A DNA stretch of 64,000 nt from the NCBI RefSeq assembly GCF_021341665.1, contig NZ_JAJTTH010000001.1:124001-188000 (forward strand), in the 5' to 3' direction. The notes beneath the pieces were generated by a model. That model did not search any database. It had not been told where the DNA came from and saw only the letters and a program-made list of their open reading frames with translations. Positions 39,653-48,931 of the stretch are shown here, piece after piece. The position numbers and the translations under genes are program-made. This DNA is from Pseudomonas sp. Au-Pse12. GTDB taxonomy: Bacteria > Pseudomonadota > Gammaproteobacteria > Pseudomonadales > Pseudomonadaceae. Numbering within the stretch: the stretch's first letter is position 1; each line of letters starts with the position of its first letter.

Positions 39653-40483
39653 TTATCCCTGGGCTGAGTGAAAGGGCAGGCGGCCGTCGACCATCACCAG
39701 CGGTCGACCGCGCACCTGTTCCAGGCGGCCGTCGACGCCATAGACGTCGCGCAGTAGCGGTTGGTTGATGACCTCCAGGGCCGGGCCGGCGGCGGCCACG
39801 GCGCCGTTGTGCAGCACCACCACCTGCTGGCTGAAGCCCAGGGCCAGGTTGATGTCGTGGACCACCACCAGGGTGATCAACTGGCGCTCGCGGGTGGCCC
39901 GGGTGATGGCGTCCACCACCTGGCACTGGTGGTACAGGTCCAGGGCGCTGGTGGGTTCGTCCAGCAACAGCACCCGCGGCTGGCGCACCAGGGCCTGGGC
40001 CAGCCCCACCAGCTGGCGCTGGCCGCCGGACAGGGCGTCGATCGGGCGGTCGGCCAGGGCGGTCAGGTCCAGGTCCTGCAGCACCTGTTCGACCCCATGC
40101 AGCACCGCCGCACTGGGCCGGCCAGGGGCGAAGCCGGCACCGCGATGCCCGGCCATGGCGGCGCTGAGCACCGCTTCGAAGGCGCACAGGCGGGTGCGTT
40201 CCGGCAGGCTCTGGGGCAGGTAGACGATGTGCTGCGCGCGTTCCACCTGGGGCAGGCGGTTCAGGTCGACGCCATCGAGCAGCACCTGCCCGGTGGTTTT
40301 CTGCAACCCGGCGATGCCCCGCAGCAGCGTCGACTTGCCCGCCGCGTTGGGGCCGATCAGCGCGGTCACGCTGCCGCTGGCCAAGCTCGGCAAGGCGACG
40401 TCACGCAGCACCTGGCGGCTGCCGTAATGCATGTTCAGGCCAGCGGTGCACAGCCCGGACGTGGAACAGGCGGTAAGGCTCAC
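39653..40483 (-). CDS. fetE: ABC transporter ATPase for ferric enantio-pyochelin
   Basis: A 276-residue FecE/FepC-type ATPase. Walker A GPNAAGKST (about residue 42), the signature LSGGQRQLVGLAQAL, Walker B VLLLDEPTSALD and the switch His in VVVHDINLAL are all intact. It powers the FetD permease for import of ferric siderophore or iron. The start is GTG 40483, overlapping the fetD stop and preceded by AGGT five bases away; the sequence from this codon (SLTACSTSGLCTAGLNMHYG) is coherent, and a downstream ATG would remove the first strand. It is fifth in the six-gene uptake operon. Confidence 0.88.
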   Translation of the reverse strand: MSLTACSTSGLCTAGLNMHYGSRQVLRDVALPSLASGSVTALIGPNAAGKSTLLRGIAGLQKTTGQVLLDGVDLNRLPQVERAQHIVYLPQSLPERTRLCAFEAVLSAAMAGHRGAGFAPGRPSAAVLHGVEQVLQDLDLTALADRPIDALSGGQRQLVGLAQALVRQPRVLLLDEPTSALDLYHQCQVVDAITRATRERQLITLVVVHDINLALGFSQQVVVLHNGAVAAAGPALEVINQPLLRDVYGVDGRLEQVRGRPLVMVDGRLPFHSAQG

Positions 40484-41547
40484 AGGACACCTCGACGGTT
40501 GCGCATGACAATGGCCATGAAAAAGGGAATGCCCACCAGGGCGGTGACGATGCCCACCGGCACCAGCACCCCGGGAATCAGCGTCTTGCTGGCGATGGAG
40601 GCCATGGACAGGATCAGCCCGCCGCTGAGCACGCTGGCCGGCAGGAACAGCCGGTGGTCCTCGCCCACCAGCAGGCGGGCGATGTGCGGGGCGATCAGGC
40701 CGATAAAGCCGATGGTGCCGACAAAGGACACCGCCAGCGCCGACAGCAGGCTGATGCGCAGCAGCGCCAGCAGGCGCAGGCGGCCGACGTCGATGCCGAA
40801 GCTGCGGGCGCGTTCCTCGCCCAGGGTCAGGGCGGTCAGGGCCCAGCTCTGGCGCAGGGAAAACGGCAGGCACAGCGCCAGGGCCAGGGCCAGCAGCGCG
40901 AGCTTTTCCCAGGAAGCGCGGGCCAGGCTGCCCAGGGTCCAGAACACCAGTTGCTGCAGGCTGTCCTGGGTGGCGACGAACTGCAGCAGGGCCACCAGGG
41001 CATTGAAGGCGAACACCAACGCGATACCGAACAGCACCAGGCTCTCGACGCCGAAGCCGCGCCAGCGCGCCAGCAGGTACAGCAAGGCCACCGAGGCCAG
41101 GGCGAACAGAAAGGCGTTGGCCGAAATCAGGTACTGCGCCGGCACCCCGGGAATGCCCAGGCCCAGGACAATCGCCAGCGCCGCGCCGAAGGCCGCGGCG
41201 GCGGACACGCCAAGGGTGAAGGGGCTGGCCAGCGGGTTGTCGAGCACGGTCTGCATCTCGGCCCCGGCCAGGGCCAGGGCCGCGCCCACCAGCACCGCCA
41301 TCAGCGCGTAGGGCAGGCGCACGTTCCACACGATCACCGCCTCGACCCGGGGCATCGAACCCGGGTCCCAGAGCACCTGCAGCAGGCGCGAAAGGCTCAT
41401 GCCCGAAGGTCCGGTCGTAATGTCCAGGGCCAGGGACAGCAGCAAGGCCAGGGCCAGCCCGGACAACAGCAGCACCCGGCGGCCATGGCGTTTGCGGTAA
41501 TGCCCGCTGGCGATGCTGTCCTGCACCTCGGTGGCGGCCCGGGTCAT
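40480..41547 (-). CDS. fetD: FecCD-type permease for ferric enantio-pyochelin
   Basis: A 355-residue inner-membrane permease with about nine to ten spans, belonging to the FecCD/BtuC family. The LPYALMAVLVGAALALAGAE motif near residue 80, TLGVSAAAAFGAALAI, and the coupling segment GLIAPHIARLLVGEDHRLFLP are all typical. Only one permease gene is present, so the transporter is probably a homodimer with FetE. It is coupled to fetC (ATGA overlap at 41544-41547) and to fetE. It takes its substrate from FetC in the periplasm. Confidence 0.9.
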   Translation of the reverse strand: MTRAATEVQDSIASGHYRKRHGRRVLLLSGLALALLLSLALDITTGPSGMSLSRLLQVLWDPGSMPRVEAVIVWNVRLPYALMAVLVGAALALAGAEMQTVLDNPLASPFTLGVSAAAAFGAALAIVLGLGIPGVPAQYLISANAFLFALASVALLYLLARWRGFGVESLVLFGIALVFAFNALVALLQFVATQDSLQQLVFWTLGSLARASWEKLALLALALALCLPFSLRQSWALTALTLGEERARSFGIDVGRLRLLALLRISLLSALAVSFVGTIGFIGLIAPHIARLLVGEDHRLFLPASVLSGGLILSMASIASKTLIPGVLVPVGIVTALVGIPFFMAIVMRNRRGVL

Positions 41548-42677
41548 GGTTGCAGGCTCGTGGCGAACACGCCGCTGGCGGGAATCGGCATGAAGCGCTG
41601 GTACAGCTCGCGGCGGGTCTGGTCCGGGTCCAGGTCCTTGAACAGTTCCGGGTGCAGCCACTTGGCCAGGGCCTGGATCGCGATCAGGTGCTCCGGCGAG
41701 TCATAGAAGATGTGCCACAGGCCATGCACATGGCCCTGGCGCACCGCCCGCAGCTCGTTCAGCGGCGGGCGCTGGGCGGCCTGGCGCAGGCTGTCCCGGG
41801 CCTGCTGCAAGGTCGCCGAATAGCCCAGGGTCACGCCGCCCTGGCCGGCGGCGAAGACCCCGGTGGCGACGTACACGTCCGGGTCGCTGGAAAGGATGTA
41901 TTCCACGTTGAGCACCCCAATGGGTCCGGGGATACGCCCGTCGGCGATGTTGCGCCCGCCGACCAGCTTGATCATCTCGCCGAAATTGCCGGTGCCCGGC
42001 GAGCCGCAGCAATCCTGCAGCCCGGCGAGCATGTCGATGAAAATCGTCGGCTGCTTGAGCGGCGCCGCCTTGGCCAGGGGCTCGGTGACCCGGGCCAGGG
42101 CCTGTTGATAGAACGCGATGAAGGCCTCGGCCTGCTGCTCGCGGCCCAGGGCCTGGCCCAGCAGGCGTATGCTGGGCACGGTGTTGCTCAGCGGGTGGTC
42201 GCTGAAGTCGACGAAGATCACCGCCACCCCGGCGGCTTCCAGCTGCTTCACCGCCTCGCTGTCGGGGCTCGGCCCGTGGCCGCCGCTCAGGGCCATGATC
42301 GCCAGGTCCGGGTGCACCGCCAGGGCCTTTTCGACGCTGAAGGTCTCGGCGGACGTGCCGCCCACCAGCGGCACTTTTTCGGCCTGGGGGAAGGCCTGGT
42401 GATAGGCCTCGTAGCCCTGCACGTCGAGGCCGCGAAAGTCCCCCTGCCAACCGGCGAGACGGGCGAAGGGGTTCTGGCCTTCGAGCAGCGACAGCGAGTA
42501 GATCATCCGCCCTTCACCCAGGAGGATGTGCTCGACCTTCTCTGGCACCTGGACCTGGCGCCCGGCCAGGTCGGTGAGGGTCGCGGCGCTGGCCGTGGTC
42601 GCCCACAAAAGGCCCAGGGGCAGCAGGCCGAGCAGCAGCCCGTGGCGGGCGCGGCGCAAGAAATCACGGTGTGTCAT
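41544..42677 (-). CDS. fetC: Periplasmic ferric-siderophore/iron-binding protein
   Basis: A 377-residue exported protein with a signal peptide ending near TTASAA (about residue 31). The mature protein begins TLTDLAGRQVQVPEKVEHIL, the start of the class III helical-backbone binding proteins used for iron complexes, with one Leu-rich helical linker and two lobes. VAVIFVDFSDHPLSNTVPSI and GSPGTGNFGEMIKLVGGRN are family-typical. There is no lipobox, so it is soluble in the periplasm. AAGGA lies eight bases before ATG 42677. The start lies inside the end of fetB (14-base overlap) and the stop overlaps fetD. Confidence 0.88.
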   Translation of the reverse strand: MTHRDFLRRARHGLLLGLLPLGLLWATTASAATLTDLAGRQVQVPEKVEHILLGEGRMIYSLSLLEGQNPFARLAGWQGDFRGLDVQGYEAYHQAFPQAEKVPLVGGTSAETFSVEKALAVHPDLAIMALSGGHGPSPDSEAVKQLEAAGVAVIFVDFSDHPLSNTVPSIRLLGQALGREQQAEAFIAFYQQALARVTEPLAKAAPLKQPTIFIDMLAGLQDCCGSPGTGNFGEMIKLVGGRNIADGRIPGPIGVLNVEYILSSDPDVYVATGVFAAGQGGVTLGYSATLQQARDSLRQAAQRPPLNELRAVRQGHVHGLWHIFYDSPEHLIAIQALAKWLHPELFKDLDPDQTRRELYQRFMPIPASGVFATSLQP

Positions 42678-43545
42678 GTAAGGTTTCCTTGAACGATTGA
42701 ACGGCCCGGCGGGCGACGCGCTTGCGCCACCACAGCAGCAGGCCGGTGATGTACAGCAGGGGTAACGAAAGGCCGCAGGCAAACGCCAGCCAGGCGCCGG
42801 GAGCCCCCAGCAGCAGGTGCCCGTGGGCGGCGGAGAACAGCGGCTTGAGCGCCATGGGCTGGGCGCCGGGCCAGGTGAACAGGTCGGGGCGCGCCAGCCA
42901 GGCGCCGCTGCCGGCGATCAGCAGCAGCGGCAGGCACAGCCACGCGGCGGCCAGGTTGTGCCATTCGCGCAGGCGTCGGCTGCCCCGGCTGCCGGGGCGC
43001 AGGCTGGCGGCTTTCCACCAGTTGCGCCGGCCCGGCCACCACAGGTACAGGCCGCTGCCCAGCGAGCCCAGCAGCACCAGGCCACACAGCAGCACCAGGT
43101 TCGCACCCAACGCCTGCGGCAACAGCAGGCCGCGGTGCAGCGCCACCAGCTTGGCCAGCCACAGGTCTTCGAAGACGAAGAAGCCGCGGGGCTCGCCGTT
43201 GTAGGGATCGATCATGGCGATGCCGGTGCCGGGGCGCTCCTTGAGGGCACCGAAGACGATCACGTTGTCCGATTCGAGAAAGCCCTGGCGCGGTGGCGCC
43301 GCGCCGAAGACTTTCTGCAACTGCGGGTAGGCGCTGCTGGCGGCGCTGATCCAGGCGCTCTGCTCAAGAGCGGCGCCGTGTTCGCCAGGGGCCAGTTGCA
43401 GCATCGGCGCCCCGACTTCCCAGCGCAGGATCGGCCCCTTGAGCTCCAGCAGCGAACCACTGAGGCCCAGCAGCGCCAGGAACAGGCCCAGGCTCAGGGC
43501 CAGCCAGCGATGCAGGCCGAGCCAGATGTCACGCAGGCGCAGCAC
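42664..43545 (-). CDS. fetB: PepSY-associated membrane protein of siderophore uptake
   Basis: A 293-residue protein with an N-terminal span (LHRWLALSLGLFLALLGLSG, residues 11-30), two central spans near residues 145-170, and two further C-terminal spans. The HRWL motif with an early span, a periplasmic PepSY-like part and a late WHNLAAAW segment match the PepSY-associated TM/iron-regulated membrane family, often ferric-siderophore reductases. Histidines in spans could bind haem, as in that group. The GTG start at 43545 lies six bases after fetA, and the C-terminus overlaps fetC. A role in release of iron from ferric enantio-pyochelin in the periplasm is likely but inferred. Confidence 0.83.
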   Translation of the reverse strand: MLRLRDIWLGLHRWLALSLGLFLALLGLSGSLLELKGPILRWEVGAPMLQLAPGEHGAALEQSAWISAASSAYPQLQKVFGAAPPRQGFLESDNVIVFGALKERPGTGIAMIDPYNGEPRGFFVFEDLWLAKLVALHRGLLLPQALGANLVLLCGLVLLGSLGSGLYLWWPGRRNWWKAASLRPGSRGSRRLREWHNLAAAWLCLPLLLIAGSGAWLARPDLFTWPGAQPMALKPLFSAAHGHLLLGAPGAWLAFACGLSLPLLYITGLLLWWRKRVARRAVQSFKETLHDTP

Positions 43546-43551
43546 GGCGGC

Positions 43552-45783
43552 TTACCAGCGGTAGCGCAGGCTGGCGATGACGCTGCGGTCATAGCCGGCG
43601 CTGCAGCTGGTCAACGAGCAGCCTTCGTAATAGCGCTTGTCGGTGAGGTTGGTAGCATTCACCGCCAGGCGCAGACCCTTGGCCGCCGGGATCAGCTTGT
43701 CAAAGTCGTAGTGCACCGCCGCGTCCAGCAGGGTGTAGGAGGGCACGCTGACGGTGTTGGCGGCATCGGCCTCGGTGGAGCCGATGTAGCGCACCCCGGC
43801 GCCGAAACCGAGGCCGCTCAGGGGGCCTTCGGGCAGGGTGTAGTCGGCCCACAGCGAGGCCATCTTTTCCGGGGTGTCGGTGGGGCGCTGGCCTTTCTCC
43901 AGCGGGTTGTTGCTCTTGCTCACCTCGGCGTCGTTGTAGGTCAGCGCCGCCAGCAGGTCCAGGCCACGGGCCAGGCTGGCCTTGCCTTCGAGTTCAATGC
44001 CGCGCACGTTGATTTCGCCGGTCTGGAGCTTGTTCAGGCGTTGGGCCGGGTCGGTGGTCAGGACGTTTTCCTGGGTCAGGTCGAACAGCGACAGGGTGAT
44101 GTAGCTGTCGATGCCCGGTGGCTGGTACTTGACCCCCACTTCCGACTGCTTGGCGCTGGTGGGCTTGTACGGCGTGCCGTAGAAGTTGGTGCCCAGCACC
44201 GGGTCGAACGAGGTGGAGTAGCTGATGTAGGGCGCCAGGCCGTTGTCCGCCAGGTACACCAGGCCGGTGCGGTAGGTGAACTTCTCGTCGTTCTGCTTGC
44301 TGCCGCTGTCGTTCATGCGGTTGTCGGTACGGGCGCTGGAGCGGTCCTGGCGTCCGCCGACGGTGAGCACCCAGTGCTCGTCGAAGGTGAACTGCTGCTG
44401 GGCATAGACCCCGACCTGATCGGCGCGCTGCACGGTGTTGGTGAACGGCGTGCTGGGGTCGAACACGCCGCCATGCACCGGGTTGTAGATGTCGATGGGC
44501 GAAGCGCTGCCGCCGCGCAGGTAGTAGTCCTCGCGGGTGCGCCGGTAGTCGACCCCCAGCAGCGACAGCATCTGCGTGCTGCCCAGGTTCCAGCGGGCCT
44601 GGGCGTTGTTGTCCAGGGAGTAGGTGTCGCCGACGATGCGAAAGCGATAGGCGTCGCGCTTCAGGGTGCGCAGGTCCGACTCCAGCGACATGCCGCTGGC
44701 GGTGTTGGTCAGCAGGTTGACGTGGCCGTAGCGGGCGCTGGAGTTGAGGCTCCAGACGTCATTCAGGCGGTGCTCCAGCAGGTAGCCCAGGGAATACTGG
44801 GTGCGGTCGTTGTCCAGCCCCGGTTCATCGAGGAAGACGTTGTGCTTGACCTTGCCATTGGGGTTGCCGAGCAGGGTGCCGCGGGCCGGCAGGAACACCC
44901 TGGGGGCGCCGAACGCATCCTGGGTGTAGTCGGCCAGCAGGGTCAGGCGGGTGTCGTCGTTGGGCTTCCAGGTGAAGGAGGGCGCGAAGTACTGCTTGTC
45001 GTCCTTGATGTGATCGAACTGGGTACCGCTGTCGCGTTCCAGCCCCACCAGGCGGTAGAGGAACTGCCCCTCATCGTCCAGCGGGCCGCTGAAGTCGAAC
45101 TGGCCCTGGGCCCGGTCGAAACTGCCGCCCTGGATCTGCACTTCATGGAAGGGCTGTTCCAGCGGGCGCTTGCTGATCTGGTTGACCACGCCCCCCGGCG
45201 AGTTCTGGCCGAACAGCACCGAGGCCGGGCCCTTGAGCACGTCGATGCGCTCCAGCCCATAGGCTTCGACCTTGGGCCAGGCCTGGGCGGTGTTGCCCTT
45301 GAGGCCGTCGCGCAGCATGCCGGTGGTGACGTCGAAACCACGGATCGAGATCGTGTCGAAACGCTGGCTGGCGGCGGTGGTGTTGGCCTGCACCCCGGCG
45401 GTGTAGCGCAGCGCCTCGTTCACCGACTGCACTTGCTGGGCGTCCATCTGATCGCGGGTGACCACGGAAATCGACTGCGGAATTTCACTCAGCGAGGCGT
45501 CGGTCTTGGTCCCGCTGAGGCTGCGCTTGGCCACGTAGCCGCTTTGCTGGCCGGTGGGGGAGTCGACCTGGGTGGCGCTGATCACGCTGGTGTCCAGGGT
45601 CAGCGCCGGGTCCTTGTCGGCCTCGCCAGTGGCGGCCTGGGCGGCGCCGGCCTGAGTCAGCGACAGGCCCAGGGCCAGGCCGTGGATCAGGTACGCCAGC
45701 GGGCTGCGGCGCAAGGCCGGACGCGAGACCAGGCCATTGACCGGCCAACCTGAGGTGTTTCGGTGCGCAACGCGGCTACCCAT
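43552..45783 (-). CDS. fetA: TonB-dependent ferric enantio-pyochelin receptor
   Basis: A 743-residue outer-membrane receptor: signal peptide ending near AAQA (about residue 50), plug domain (IPQSISVVTRDQMDAQQ, then IDVLKGPASVLFGQNSPGG) and a 22-strand barrel that ends RSVIASLRYRW with the C-terminal Trp. It belongs to the ferrichrome/ferripyoverdine-type receptors. No N-terminal signalling domain is present, so regulation is through PchR rather than an ECF sigma factor. CGGAG lies six bases before ATG 45783. A Fur-box-like palindrome lies 23 bases upstream. It is the first gene of the uptake operon, next to the pch genes that make the ligand. Confidence 0.92.
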   Translation of the reverse strand: MGSRVAHRNTSGWPVNGLVSRPALRRSPLAYLIHGLALGLSLTQAGAAQAATGEADKDPALTLDTSVISATQVDSPTGQQSGYVAKRSLSGTKTDASLSEIPQSISVVTRDQMDAQQVQSVNEALRYTAGVQANTTAASQRFDTISIRGFDVTTGMLRDGLKGNTAQAWPKVEAYGLERIDVLKGPASVLFGQNSPGGVVNQISKRPLEQPFHEVQIQGGSFDRAQGQFDFSGPLDDEGQFLYRLVGLERDSGTQFDHIKDDKQYFAPSFTWKPNDDTRLTLLADYTQDAFGAPRVFLPARGTLLGNPNGKVKHNVFLDEPGLDNDRTQYSLGYLLEHRLNDVWSLNSSARYGHVNLLTNTASGMSLESDLRTLKRDAYRFRIVGDTYSLDNNAQARWNLGSTQMLSLLGVDYRRTREDYYLRGGSASPIDIYNPVHGGVFDPSTPFTNTVQRADQVGVYAQQQFTFDEHWVLTVGGRQDRSSARTDNRMNDSGSKQNDEKFTYRTGLVYLADNGLAPYISYSTSFDPVLGTNFYGTPYKPTSAKQSEVGVKYQPPGIDSYITLSLFDLTQENVLTTDPAQRLNKLQTGEINVRGIELEGKASLARGLDLLAALTYNDAEVSKSNNPLEKGQRPTDTPEKMASLWADYTLPEGPLSGLGFGAGVRYIGSTEADAANTVSVPSYTLLDAAVHYDFDKLIPAAKGLRLAVNATNLTDKRYYEGCSLTSCSAGYDRSVIASLRYRW

Positions 45784-45805
45784 GCTTCACTCCGTGATGG
45801 GGATT

Positions 45806-45832
45806 AAATGAGAATGTAAACGTATCTCATTT
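45806..45832 (-). promoter_or_regulatory. Fur-box-like palindrome upstream of fetA
   Basis: AAATGAGA (45806-45813) and TCTCATTT (45825-45832) are perfect inverted arms around eleven bases. The AATGAGA hexamer type is found in Fur operators, and the position, 23 bases before the fetA ATG, suits repression by iron. Overall match to the 19-bp consensus is partial. Confidence 0.6.
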
Positions 45833-45879
45833 GTGAGCATGGGTTGCGGGCTAATACTTTGGCTTGAGCGACCATTTCT

Positions 45880-45890
45880 TTCGTTTGCGG
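45880..45890 (-). promoter_or_regulatory. Candidate PchR activator site at fetA
   Basis: The minus strand reads CCGCAAACGAA, and a closely similar CCGCGCAAACGAA lies upstream of pchD (47031-47043). Both sit on the far side of a Fur-like box relative to the gene, the place expected for an activator. I could not compare it with a published PchR consensus. Confidence 0.35.
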
Positions 45891-45985
45891 TACCGCGCGG
45901 GGAGGGGGCCAGGGCAACCGGCACAAGGTTCGAGGCCGACAGGCCGCGGCCTTCTGCAACACCAGCGATTCAACCCTGCGGCGCT

Positions 45986-46888
45986 TCAACGCAACGACTT
46001 GGGCGACACCCCGAAGCGCTTGCGAAAGGCCGTGGAGAAATGCGCCGGGCTGTAGCCGACCCGGTAGGCCGCGCTGGAGACATTGGTCTCGCCGCTGGCC
46101 AGCAGGCGATAGGCTTCGCCCAGGCGCTGCTCCTGCAGGTAGGCATAGACGCTGGTGCCGAACACCTGGCGGAAACCGGCGGTGAGCTTGCGCGGGTTGA
46201 GGCCGACCTGGCGCGACAGCTCCGACAGCGAAGGCGAATCCTGCAAGGAACTGAGCAGCAGGTCACGGGCGGCATGGATGCGTTCGATGTCCGCCGAGCT
46301 GCACGGGCTGTCCTGCAGTGGCCTGGACTCGGCCTGGGCGAGGATGCCCTCGACCCCCAGGGCGGTCAGCTCCAGGGCCTTGCCGCCCAGGTAGAAGGAG
46401 CGGGTCGGGCCTTGCAGCGGGCAAGTGAAAATCTGCTGCGCCAGGGCCAGCAGCGGTTTGCTCGCCGGCTGGCAGAACAGCATGGGGCCGCCGCCGCGCT
46501 GATCGAGCAGGCGCTCGGGCTCCAGGCCGACATTGCGGATCGAGGGAAAATCCAGCTGCACCGTGGTGTAGCGCACCGGCACGCCGCTGGCGAACAGGTG
46601 GTCGCCGCAGTGTTCGCCCTGGTTGGCCACGGCGCACAGGGTGGGCCCGCGGATCTCCACTTCCGGCTGGCCCTCGACCCGGCAATTGAGCTGGCCACTG
46701 AGCACCAGGATGATTTTCAGACCTTGCCAGAGCGGCTCCTGCATCCACATCTGGCTGTCCATCAGCACGGTCCCGGTGGACAGGGTGATCTCCGGGACGA
46801 CCGCGGCCGACCCGGCAGGCTGCGGGTTGGGAAAGTGCAGGGTGAAATCCCTTTTGACAGGCTGCGGCGCAGCGTTGGGGCTGAGCAT
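45986..46888 (-). CDS. pchR: AraC-type activator responding to enantio-pyochelin
   Basis: A 300-residue AraC/XylS protein. The C-terminal hundred residues carry the two helix-turn-helix units: PSLSELSRQVGLNPRKLTAG and NVSSAAYRVGYSPAHFSTAF, ending FRKRFGVSPKSLR. The N-terminal domain should bind the ferric siderophore. Length matches P. aeruginosa PchR (about 296). ATG 46888 has AGGGAG six bases upstream; an earlier ATG at 46921 has no ribosome site. It is divergent from pchD and upstream of fetA on the same strand. In P. protegens PchR answers to enantio-pyochelin but not pyochelin; by analogy it activates both flanking operons. Confidence 0.92.
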   Translation of the reverse strand: MLSPNAAPQPVKRDFTLHFPNPQPAGSAAVVPEITLSTGTVLMDSQMWMQEPLWQGLKIILVLSGQLNCRVEGQPEVEIRGPTLCAVANQGEHCGDHLFASGVPVRYTTVQLDFPSIRNVGLEPERLLDQRGGGPMLFCQPASKPLLALAQQIFTCPLQGPTRSFYLGGKALELTALGVEGILAQAESRPLQDSPCSSADIERIHAARDLLLSSLQDSPSLSELSRQVGLNPRKLTAGFRQVFGTSVYAYLQEQRLGEAYRLLASGETNVSSAAYRVGYSPAHFSTAFRKRFGVSPKSLR

Positions 46889-46945
46889 GGCGAACTCCCT
46901 GTGGACCTGAAAAGAGGCCATACGCTAGCAGGAAAATGCTTTTCT

Positions 46946-46964
46946 GTAATTAAGAATGATTATC
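46946..46964 (-). promoter_or_regulatory. Fur-box-like sequence near pchR
   Basis: The nineteen bases GTAATTAAGAATGATTATC match the Fur consensus at about 13 of 19 positions, with a perfect ATTATC end. It lies 58 bases upstream of the pchR start. Confidence 0.65.
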
Positions 46965-47030
46965 CTTTAGCTTCCGGGCCCCATCCCATCGGGCTTTGCG
47001 CGGGGCGCGCCGCGCAATCAAAAGAAAAAG

Positions 47031-47043
47031 CCGCGCAAACGAA
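47031..47043 (+). promoter_or_regulatory. Candidate PchR activator site at pchD
   Basis: CCGCGCAAACGAA matches the CCGCAAACGAA found upstream of fetA on the other strand. It sits about 38 bases before the pchD-side Fur-like box. Confidence 0.35.
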
Positions 47044-47080
47044 TGTCCTGCCGATTGCCGGGTCCGGCAAATTGCCTATT

Positions 47081-47099
47081 AATAATCACTCTCATTTCC
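47081..47099 (+). promoter_or_regulatory. Fur-box-like sequence in the pchD promoter region
   Basis: AATAATCACTCTCATTTCC matches the Fur consensus at about 12 of 19 positions. It is the box nearest the biosynthetic operon and probably gives iron repression of pchDHIEFKCBA. Confidence 0.6.
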
Positions 47100-47263
47100 A
47101 GGCACGACAGCCCTCCATGGATGACCCTTTGCCCGACAGCGCCGCAGGACCGCCGGCGACTCTTCATTCCCGCCAACCCTGACGGCGGTTTTCCAGCTCA
47201 TTCCAGGGGCCTGAGATCTCAGGTCCAGGGCCGCTTTTTGCGTAAAAAAACTCAGGAGACAGC

Positions 47264-48931
47264 ATGTCCATTTTCGATGACCTCAAGGATTGCCCCTCTT
47301 GGCCCGACGACTTCGCCCAGCGTTACCGCGAGGCCGGCTACTGGCGCGAGGAAACCTTCGGTGACCTGCTGCGCGGCGCCGCCCGGGCCTTTGCTGAGCG
47401 TGAGGCGCTGACCGTGGGCGAGCAGCGCCTGAGCTACCGGCAACTGGACCTGCGGGTCGACCAGCTGGCCGCCGGCCTGTACCGGCTGGGGCTGCGGGCG
47501 GGTGACAACGTGGTGCTGCAACTGCCCAACAGCGCGGCCTTCGTCGAAGTCTGCTTTGCCCTGTATCGCCTGGGGGTAAGGCCGATCTTCGCGCTGCCGG
47601 CCCACCGGCACCTGGAAATCGGCCGCTTCTGTGAGTTCGCCCAGGCCCGCGCCTACTTCTGCGCCGACCGCGAGGGCGGCTTCGACTTCCGCGCCATGGC
47701 CCGCGAGCTCAAGGCTGGCCAGCCACACCTGGAATGGGTGCTGGTGGCCGGCGAGGCCGAGGAATTCACCGCCCTGCACAGCCTGTATGACGACAGCGCC
47801 TCGCGCACCTTCCCGGCCCCCAGTGCCGACGCGGTGGCCTGCTTCCAGCTCTCCGGCGGCTCCACCGGGGTTCCCAAGCTGATACCGCGCCGCCACCACG
47901 AATACCTCTACAACCTGCGGGCCAGCGCCGAGCGCTGCGGCCTCTCCGAGGCCAGCGTGTACCTGGTGGCGCTGCCCATGGCGCACAACTTTCCCATGTG
48001 CTGCCCGGGGTTCATCGGCACCTTCGCGGTGGGCGGGCGGGTGGTGCTGAGCCCCTCGCCGAGCCCGGAAGTCTGCTTCGAGCTGATCGAGCGCGAAGCG
48101 GTGACCCACACCGCGCTGGTGCCGCCCCTGGCCCTGGTCTGGCTGGAAGCGGCCCAGGCCCGCGGGCGTGGCCTGGCGCCGTTGCAACTGCTGCAAGTGG
48201 GCGGGGCCAAGCTCAGCTTCGAGGCGGCGCGCCGGGTCGAGCCGGTGCTGGGCTGTCGCCTGCAGCAGGTGTTCGGCATGGCCGAGGGGCTGATCTGCTA
48301 CACCGACCCCGAGGACCCACCGCAGCGGGTGCTGCACACCCAGGGCCGGCCGCTGTCGCCGGCGGATGAAATCCGCGTGGTGGACGAGCACGAGCAGCCG
48401 GTGCCGGTGGGGCAGGTGGGGCAGTTGCTGACCCGTGGCCCCTACACCATCCGCGGTTACTACCGTTACCCCGAGCACAACGCCCAGGCCTTCACCGCCG
48501 ACGGCTTCTACCGCACCGGCGACCGCGTCATGCTCACCGCCGACGGCTACCTGATGGTGGAAGGGCGGGACAAGGACCTGATCAACCGCGGCGGTGAAAA
48601 GATCGCCGCCGAAGAGGTGGAGAACCTGCTGCTCAGCCATCCGGCGGTGGCCGACGTGGCCCTGGTGGCGATGCCCGATGCCTTCCTCGGCGAGCGCACC
48701 TGCGCCTTCGTCATTCCCCGTGGCGCCGCGCCCCGGGCCCCGGAACTGCTGCGCCACCTGCGGGCTCAGGGGCTGGCGGCGTTCAAGCTGCCGGACCGCT
48801 TCGAGTTCATCCCGGCCTTTCCCCAGACCGGGGTCGGCAAGGTCAGCCGCAAGCACCTGCGCGAGGCGATCCAGGCCCTGTACTTCGGCGCCCAGGCCGA
48901 GCCCCTGGAAGGACGTGGCGCCCGTGGCTGA
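47264..48931 (+). CDS. pchD: Salicyl-AMP ligase
   Basis: A 555-residue stand-alone adenylation enzyme of the DhbE/EntE group. Core motifs are [15 protein letters not shown] (phosphate-binding loop, near 200), [15 protein letters not shown] (near 420), [20 protein letters not shown] and the C-terminal catalytic Lys in [11 protein letters not shown]. It activates salicylate with ATP and loads it on the N-terminal carrier domain of PchE. AGGAG lies six bases before ATG 47264. It is the first gene of the operon, divergent from pchR. The final codons overlap the pchH start, indicating tight coupling. Confidence 0.93.
   Translation: MSIFDDLKDCPSWPDDFAQRYREAGYWREETFGDLLRGAARAFAEREALTVGEQRLSYRQLDLRVDQLAAGLYRLGLRAGDNVVLQLPNSAAFVEVCFALYRLGVRPIFALPAHRHLEIGRFCEFAQARAYFCADREGGFDFRAMARELKAGQPHLEWVLVAGEAEEFTALHSLYDDSASRTFPAPSADAVACFQLSGGSTGVPKLIPRRHHEYLYNLRASAERCGLSEASVYLVALPMAHNFPMCCPGFIGTFAVGGRVVLSPSPSPEVCFELIEREAVTHTALVPPLALVWLEAAQARGRGLAPLQLLQVGGAKLSFEAARRVEPVLGCRLQQVFGMAEGLICYTDPEDPPQRVLHTQGRPLSPADEIRVVDEHEQPVPVGQVGQLLTRGPYTIRGYYRYPEHNAQAFTADGFYRTGDRVMLTADGYLMVEGRDKDLINRGGEKIAAEEVENLLLSHPAVADVALVAMPDAFLGERTCAFVIPRGAAPRAPELLRHLRAQGLAAFKLPDRFEFIPAFPQTGVGKVSRKHLREAIQALYFGAQAEPLEGRGARG

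Larger units (their letters stand above)
46889..47263. other. Divergent pchR-pchD control region
   Basis: No gene is supported in these 375 bases. It contains two Fur-like boxes, a candidate PchR site and, in the pchD leader, a fourteen-base palindrome CCTGAGATCTCAGG (47210-47223) that would fold in the mRNA 40 bases before the start codon. AGGAG (47253-47257) is the pchD ribosome site. Confidence 0.65.

Noticed and set aside
39653..41329. A long 558-residue version of the FetE ATPase
   Set aside because: The first 280 codons lie opposite no start signal and overlap fetD completely in another frame; the true start is GTG 40483, coupled to the fetD stop.
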